From: an uncultured Clostridia bacterium
Lineage (GTDB): Bacteria; Bacillota; Clostridia; Oscillospirales; Ruminococcaceae
NCBI GenBank assembly: GCA_947629785.1
Contig: CANRFB010000022.1
Coordinates: 1 to 39,781, forward strand
Length of the DNA stretch: 39,781 bases
Direction of reading: 5' to 3'
Under the pieces are notes generated by a model. It worked only from the letters and a program-made list of their open reading frames with translations, made no database searches and had not been told where the DNA came from. Below, in pieces: positions 29,592-38,500 of the stretch (its first letter is position 1; the number at the start of each line of letters is the position of its first letter). The translations under genes were made by a program, and so were the position numbers.

Positions 29592-32500
29592 ATGACCGAA
29601 TATATCAATAAGGATTTTTACAAGCAGATACCCGCAAATGAAAGACACTTTATAAAGCTGTCGCAGGAGGCGGCATATGCGGCTGTCAAGGAGCTTGAAG
29701 CTGCAAATATACCCCATTCGGCTACCATAAGCGAATATAGAAGTGTTGTGACCGTAAACAGAGTTGACAGCGTTAATGCGGAAAGAATTGCTGAAAAAGC
29801 CGCAAAGGAATTTCCGAATGTAAAAAAGGTTTTCGGAAATACGGAATATAAGGCTATCCGTGATAGGAAATATATTGACACCGACGCAGATACGGCAAGA
29901 AAAATTGCCGCTCTGCTGTCGGGCAATACCAATAATCGCTTTTCGGGCATTATAAGAGGGGAAAAGGCAACAATAACAGTCAGCGGTGAAAAAAACGCCG
30001 CTGCTGTTCGTGCAATGGTTGAGAACTTAAAGAATATGGATCTGTTGGAGGCTCTCAGGGAGCGCGGCTATGAACGTACAGCAGACACAAACGGCTTTGT
30101 AAATATACGAAATATGCAGACAGGCGAGGTATGCGGTTTTAACGGTATGGCTGCCGTTCGTGATATGTTCGACAATCCCGAAAACGAGTTTTTCTATCCG
30201 CTGTCCCACAGAATTGCCTACCGTGAACACCCCACCAACGGCGATTACTATTACTACATTCAGAAATACAATTCTGCCGACAAATCCTCCGCTAAAGTAT
30301 ATAGAGACGAAAATAACAAACCTGCATTATTTAAAAGCGTTGACGAGGTGTTGTCCTATACGGCAGACAACGGGATAGAAATAACGAATATCGACGAGGA
30401 AATCGCAAACTGGAGAGAGGTTGACAGGGAGCGCGAGGACAACTCAATCATCGAGGAAAACAGAAAGCTCATTGAAAACTTTCCTATAAGCAATGGAGCT
30501 TACATAGACCTTATCAGCTACAATCCAAATACTGATACATTCTCGTGGACATACTATAACCCCGACGGCGATAATGGCAGCGGCGCATTTGTAGATAAAA
30601 CCATAACCAAAGACGATATTTTTGCCGCATACTCTGTAAGAGTTGACGCAGAAAATGAAGAACAGGGACGTAATGCTTTTATAGCATACTTAAACGAAAA
30701 ATGCAAGGAAGATGTAATCGAAATATATTCGGGATATTTTGCCGAGTACGCTGGAGATTATATCAACTATGCTTCAAAAAATTATGCTTATTTTTTCGGC
30801 ATAGCGGAAAACAGTACAGCAACATCATCTATGGATAACTTTATTACCCACCTTGAATTAAATTGTGAGGAAGTAATAAAGGACAAGGAGAGTAAGGAAC
30901 AGCCGCAGGAAATAACGGAAAGAAGTTTCAGAGTTGAGTTTGAGGGCTACTCTGGAGCGTGGAATGTTATAGAAAACGCAGAGATAGACGGCAAAGAACT
31001 GTTTATGCTTGAAAACGATTATTACGGCGACAGCGTGGCATATATCGTTGCCGATAAAGACGGTAACATTGTTGATAACAATGTTTGGGGAGATTTTGAG
31101 GAATACGAAAACACGCTTGTCAAGCGCAGACTTATTGAAGCCGCTGAAAACAGCAAGAACGGGACAACTATGCCCGTTTTAAAAGAATTTGCGGAGGATA
31201 TGAAAAAATACGGCTTTGAGACTTACGAAGCAGACGGTATATTTACTGCAAACAGAGAAGATGTTGCGGGATTTATCCGTATGGATACTATCGGCGAAAT
31301 ACTCTACGATATAAGCGAAAAGTACCGTTTTGAACCCAATGAAGTCGGCAATAATCATTTGCTTGACCTTAACCGTTTTTATGACAGTTACGAATGGAAC
31401 AATTTTTCAACTCTGAAAAATGTAATTGATAATACCGTCATTGCCCTGCGTTCGGGCAATTATGACCCTTTCGATAATTATATCGAACAGGTCAAATCGG
31501 TATGCGAAAATTCAGACGGTAATATGCTGTATGAGGAAAGCAAAATAAAAGAAGCGGAGGAACATTTGGCAAAAGTCAAGGCTGTTTTCGGGGAGAGAAA
31601 CAAATCGGTACTTGGAGCGGAAGAAAAATTCCCCTATGGGGAATTGTCGGACGAGGGCGAAACCGCCGAAATTCCGCAGGAAAGCAATATACATTTCGGC
31701 TATTTCGGCAACGGTGTTTTATGCTATGATACATCAAGACTTGACAAAGAAATAGACGATTATCTTAGTGTAGCACACATATCAAACGAGGGCAATATCC
31801 GCTATTATGTTGATGATTTAACGGAAAGCGACAAACAGCATATCGAAAATCACGCAAAAGGTGTAAAAGACAGATTTACGGTTTACTGGAACGGTCTGTC
31901 CATGCAAACGAGATACGGTATGCTTTATGACAGACTGCTTGAAACAGGAACGTCCGAGCAAATAAAGACCTTTAACGCTGATAAAGGCTCTATGGGAAAG
32001 ACTTCTGATGAAAGAATGGCGGCTTATATAAAGAAATACGAACACAGTCTTATTTTTAAAGACGAGGACTTCCCTTTTGAGAACGCTCCAGCGGTGGATT
32101 TCCAAACAGAAATAAACAATCTTGTATTGGAAAAAAACAGAGAGGCTGTAGAAATGATTGAAGTCGGAAGTGAGATCAGTCTTAATTATATATCCTATGT
32201 TATAAAGTCCATAGACGGCGATCATATGATGAGTATGGGCAAAAAAGGTGACGATAATGATACAAAGCAGTACGTGGGAAACTGGAAAGAACAGCTTTTA
32301 AGCAAGGCGGGTAACGATCCGTTATTTGTATACAGTCCCAAACTTGCTAAAGAACTTGATTTCATAGAAAGTGTAAATGCTGTAGCGGAAAACATAAGCG
32401 CTCCTGCCGATAATGGCGAAATTATATCCGATGATACCTACAGAACAGACAATAATGTAAATTTCCTTACGGATAATATACCTGATTTGGATAATGAAAC

Positions 32501-35500
32501 CGCCGAGAAACTTGTTAATGCTTTTGCCGCTTCTACTTTGAGCGGCTGGGATAAAGGAGATAATCAGGCGAAAATAAACAGGATAAAAAAATCGCTCTAT
32601 GACATTTTATCCGATGAAGATAAAACCGAAAAGGCATATGCGCTTATTTCCAAAAACGTATATAATCACAATTCAGATACTCTTGATTTTCACTTTGGCG
32701 GCAATAACGGCAGTGAGTGGTTTACTGAAAATGAACTGCTTCATAATTTTGTAAAAAGCAACCGCAATATCAGTTTTGCTCTTGCTAACGCCTTAATAGG
32801 CTATCTGGACGAAAAACAGCACGCTGAACGAGAGGTTGACGAGCTTAAAGCTGGTTGGTATGATAAGACCGATTACAAAATTAAAGCAAATATTGACGGA
32901 GAAATATTTGACTATGAGGGCAGATTTGATATAGGCGACGGCAAAGGAACAGGCGGAGGCACGCTTGTAGATCATATCAGACAAAGAAACGAATATATTA
33001 TAAAGTCTGATAAATACCCTTATAACACAAAAGAGGCAAAAGACGAAGCAAGATTAATTCTTGATGTTTTTGTGCCGTTTCTGGAAAAATACTCTGCAAT
33101 GACACCCGAAGAAGAAAAAATCCTTGAAGATTTTAAGGAAAATAATCCTATAAGAACCTCCGCTCACAAAGGCGAATTGAGTAATGATGATTTTGAAATT
33201 TTTCAAGTAAAGAGCGGAGATGAATACCTTTATAAAAGATTTATGGATTTATCCGCACTCGGACAATCACCAAGTATGTCTGATTATGACCGTGTTTATA
33301 AGGGAACACTTTCGGAAATTGACGTTAATGCAGAAAACAAAGACGATATTCTTAATAATATCTATACAAAATTCAACATCAATCACCCCGAAGATTTTAA
33401 GGGACACAGCCTTTCCGTAAGCGATATTGTTGTCCTGCACAAAGACGGAGCTGCCACAGCACATTATGTTGACGATGTTGGTTTTAAGGACGTTCCCGAA
33501 TTTTTACAGGGAAAAGCAAGGGAACAGCATACACTTTCCGAGGGCGATATTGTGACGTTTGCAGACCGCCCTAACGTTTGGAGAGTTAGGACAATAAATG
33601 ACACGCAGATTGATTTTGAAAATACTAACCAAAACTCAATGGATAAAATGTTCTCACACATTGATTTTGGACAGCACAGAGATAATTTGCAGGAAAAGCT
33701 GAAATATACTGTTGTTCCGCAGGATATTTCGGAGCGTGAAAAAATCAGTGAAGGTAAGTCGCTTAATTCCCCAATGGGGAACTCTGATAAGGAAGCGAAT
33801 GAAACTGTAAAGAAACAAAAGCCTAAAAAAATTTCCAACACTATCCCTCACAGAAATTTTAATAAGCTAAAAAAACTTTTTCCCGAACTTATGGAGAAAA
33901 ATCATACATACGAGCATTACGAAAGCGGCTCATATGAACCTCTGTCTGCTGAATGGATAGGCGGCGATATGATCTCGCTTATGCAGACATATGTACAAAA
34001 CGGCGATTTAATGCGCGATCCCGAAGTTGTTATTAAGGTCGATTTTGAAAATGAAACTGTAAACGCTTTTTCTTTTGAAAATTCGGGTTTAGGCATATAT
34101 CGGGAATATTCGGACGGATCAAAGGGACAAAAGGACACTAACAGCTTTGTAGTTGGTTGGCTTAACAATATTGAGTTGCAAAACTTTAAACTCACAAGGT
34201 ATGACGATATTAACGAAAACAGAGTTGATTTAACTCAAAATTCCGAACAATCCGTTCTTTCGGAAGAAAAAGCGTATATTTACTCCGAAATTAAATTTGA
34301 AACGGGCGAGGTATACCTTGTACCCGACAAAATAAGCGACGATAATATTTCCGAAACCGACGCCTACAAGGAAGTTCTTGAACTTTATGCCGACAAGGAT
34401 AATATTGAAAACCTTGACGATATGATACGTGTAAATATACAGAATTATCGTTACGGCAGCGGCGAGGAGAGTATTCCGAACGATACAGAAATGACGTTTA
34501 TACGCGAAAACTCCATTGACATTATGAATAAGTCGGAAGAAATAGGCAATACAGAATTTTTCGCTCACTTTTGGAAAAACGTTGATGATGTTCTGAACGA
34601 TCTTGAAAGCAAGGCGGCAAAACAGCATAAAACGTCTCCAAAGTTTGGGGACGGTTACGAAGAACAGACATATATTTTCCCGACTGATTTTTCCTCCGAT
34701 TATCCCGATTACAACGGAGCGGTTAGGGAAATAATGGTCGGAAAAGAATGGATTGAAACGGAAGAAGCCGTAAAAATAATGAACGTGCAGGGCAATACAG
34801 ATACAGCACAGATAGAGGCTTTACGCGTTCATACCGTTAGCTTTGACGGTATTGAAAGAAGCGAGGTGCTGTCACCCGAAGCGTTTCATATCATACTTGA
34901 CCGTACAATGAAGAATAAGGACAAAATGAAAGAGGCGGCAGAGCTTTACGAAAAAAACGACGGAAATATTATGCCCGTATATACAAAAACTCCGGCAGAG
35001 GCAACAGAAGCGGGAGAAAGGGAGAAATATTTTGCCGATAAACGGGAAAATGAAAGGTGCGCCGCGTCTATACGTTATTCTATTAGCTGCAACAATGACG
35101 GTATGCACTTTAACAGCGACAAGGCGATTTCCGAGCTGTTGGGTACATATTCGATTGACAGAATTGCATTGATAATTGCCGCAAAAGTAAGTAATTCGGG
35201 AGAATGGGACAAGCGGTTTTCACGCGAAAATGTTGAATGGGCGAAAAATTTGTTAAAAGCCTATCCTGTCGAAAAGGTGGTGACAACAAGCCATTTGGGA
35301 CTTAACAGTCACTCCGTTCTTATAAATTCTGCCGCAGACGAACTTAGAAGTAATTTTGAAATGTTCCGCAGTATGCAGAATGAAAAGGAAACGAAAGTAA
35401 CGGCTGATGTTCACGAGCAGCGGAATTTTAATGAAAATATTAAAAATCTCAGTCAACTTAAAAGGACCTTGACTGTCGGTACTGAATTTGTCATTACCGA

Positions 35501-38500
35501 TCACGTCAGAAGTGAATGTGTCGGCGAGCGCAGACGTGTTACAGAGGCGAATACAGCTTGCTTTTATTCGCAGAAAATCAATTCAGACGGCACAGCAGAG
35601 GGCAAGCCGCTGTATATGGAATGGGGAAAGGCGGCAAACTGGAATTTTGAAAACGGTGTATGTACATCTTCTCTTGACAATAAAGAAAAAGTGATGTCAT
35701 TTAAGGTTTTTGAGGAGGATATGTTAAATGTTGAAAATGCTGTACGTTCAGATATAGATGTTACTGATGATAATAATTCCCCAATGGGGAACTCGGAGGA
35801 AGAACGTCATATCTCCGCAGCGGATATAACTATCGGCGATAAGTTTTTATATAAAGGTGAGGAAGTAACTGTATTATCTCTTAAAGGATTTTATCCCGAT
35901 GATGTGGGGATCGGAAAAGTTGAAAGGACAGGACTTATAGATTTTGTGATCACGAGAAATGTGGACAGATTTACTCTTGCAAAAGACGGAGTATATTTAG
36001 GAAACGCCGAAAAAGCCAAGTCAGAGGAAAAATTAGAGTATACGGACGAACCTATAACTCAAAAGGATAATTCCAAGCAATATGACGGTCAGAAAGTCAG
36101 AGCGGCTTTTGATAAGCTGATAGCTAATCACAGCTTTTCAGCCGAAGCAGAAAAATTCCTTAACCGAACTGCCGATCAGCTTATTATTAACAAATATGAC
36201 AGCATAGACCCTAAGATGTTCACCTCTGTTCTGTTCAGGAATAATTACGGCACTATCGGAAGAATAAACGAAAAACTTTTTGACGGAGAGCTTATGCCGA
36301 TCATTGACGAAGTGAACGGCTATATTAACGGGAAAGATGTTGAGTACGTTCAAAAAGAAAATACGGCAGCCGAAAAAAATTCCCCAATGGGGAATTACGC
36401 TCCGCAAATAAATGACGTTATTGAAAATGACGACGGAGTTTACAAGGTTGCAAAAATAAGTGAAAATTTTGTGACGCTCCTTGAAGCGGATACGCTTCTG
36501 CCCGATGAAAAGACCATATCAATGACGGATTTTTATAAATCCAACTTTACATTGCTTGAAAGGGACGAAACCATATCCGAAGCTGTAATCGCGGAAAAAC
36601 CTGTTGAAATTGTGGAAAAGTCCGTTAGTAAGGCGGAAAACTATGCTATTACAGATGAAAATTTGGGCGATGTAGGCGGCGCAAAAAGCAGATATGCGGC
36701 TAATATCGAGGCGATAAAAACCTTGAAAAGCATAGAAAAGGACGGTCGCAACGCAACACCCGCCGAACAGGACATACTTGCAAAATACACAGGCTGGGGA
36801 GCTATCCCTCAGGCGTTTGACAGCACAAATACGAAGTGGAGCAGCGAATACGCAGAACTGAAAGAACTGCTTACTTCCGAAGAATACGAAGCCGCAAGGC
36901 ACAGTACAATGAACGCGCATTACACCTCTCCTACAGTTATCTCCGCAATGTATGACGTACTTAATAACTTAGGCTTTGAAAAAGGCAATATCTTAGAGCC
37001 TGCAATGGGTACGGGAAACTTTTTCGGTATGCTGCCCGAACTTTATAAGGACAGCAATTTGTACGGCGTGGAGCTTGACAGTATAACAGGAAGAATAGCA
37101 CAGCAGTTATACCCAAATGCCGACATTCAGATAAAGGGATATGAAAAGACTTCATTTCCCGATAATTCCTTTGATGTGGCAATCGGTAATGTTCCGTTCG
37201 GGGATTATAAAATCTCGGACAAACGATACAATGACAATAATTTCAACATTCACGATTATTTCTTTGCCAAAACTCTTGACAAGGTACACGCAGGAGGCAT
37301 TATAGCCTTTGTTACCTCTAAGGGTACAATGGATAAGGAAAATGACGAGATACGCAGATATATAGCGCAGAGAGCGGAACTTTTGGGAGCTGTCCGTCTG
37401 CCGAATAATGCTTTTAAGGCGACAGCGGGAACAGAGGTTACTTCCGATATTCTTGTCCTGCAAAAGCGGGAACGTCCTATCGAGATAAATCCCGACAGCA
37501 TAGAATGGCTGAAAAAATCCGAAACAGCAGACGGTCTGTCTGTAAACAATTATTTTGTACAGCACCCCGAAATGGTTTTAGGCAAAATTACAGAGGGCAA
37601 CAAGCTGTACGGAAACAGCACAAAGGATACAAGCTGTACACCGATAGAGGGCGCAGACCTTAAACAACAGCTTGCGGAGGCAATAAAGAACATTAAGGGT
37701 ACATATAGGGCGGCAGATATTGAAATCGAGCCTAAAAATGACGATATTATCCCCGCTCCTGCCAATTCACGGAAATTCAGCTTTTATGAACAGGACGGAA
37801 ATATTTATTACCGTGAAGCCGAAGAAACAATGAAAAAGGTAAATGTATCTAAGGATTTATTTAACCGCGCTGTAGGAATGATAGAACTTCGCGACAGCGT
37901 TCACGAGCTTTTAAACTTGCAGCTTATGAACAGTCAGGGGTATCTTGACAGCGAAGTTGAAGAAAGCAGAAAAAAGCTGAACACACTCTATGACAGCTTT
38001 GTAAAAAAATACGGAAATATTTCAACACCCAAAAATGCAAAAGCGTTTAAGGGGGATAACGGTTATTTTGTTCTCTCCGCACTTGAAAACAAGGACGAAA
38101 ACGGCAAGGTTATAGGAAAAGCCGATATATTTACTAAGAATACAGTCAAGCCGAAAATAATTGCCACTCACGTTGAAACAGCGGAAGAAGCATTGATACT
38201 TTCCGTTTCCGAAAAAGGAAAAGTCGATTTTGACTTTATGACCGAGCTTTGCGGAATGGATAAGGACAGGCTTATTTCCGAGCTTGACGGACAGATATAC
38301 AAGCTGCCGCAGGAAACGGAAAAATATGTCACAGCGGACGAATATTTGTCCGGCAATATCAGAAAGAAAATGCTTGATATTGCAAATTCCGACAACCCGA
38401 ATGAATACGAAAAAAATTATGCTGCCTTGCAAGCGGCTATGCCGCCGAGGGTAGAGGCAAAGGATATTGCCGTAAAACTCGGCTCTCATTGGGTAGACCC

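Noticed and set aside
141-36394. Palindromes considered as a CRISPR array
   Set aside because: Copies are kilobases apart and mostly inside genes, with no regular spacers and no cas genes.
36961-37200. Giant protein's methylase part as a restriction-modification enzyme
   Set aside because: The key motif reads NVPF instead of NPP(Y/F) and the part is embedded in a helicase-type ICE protein, so restriction function is not supported.
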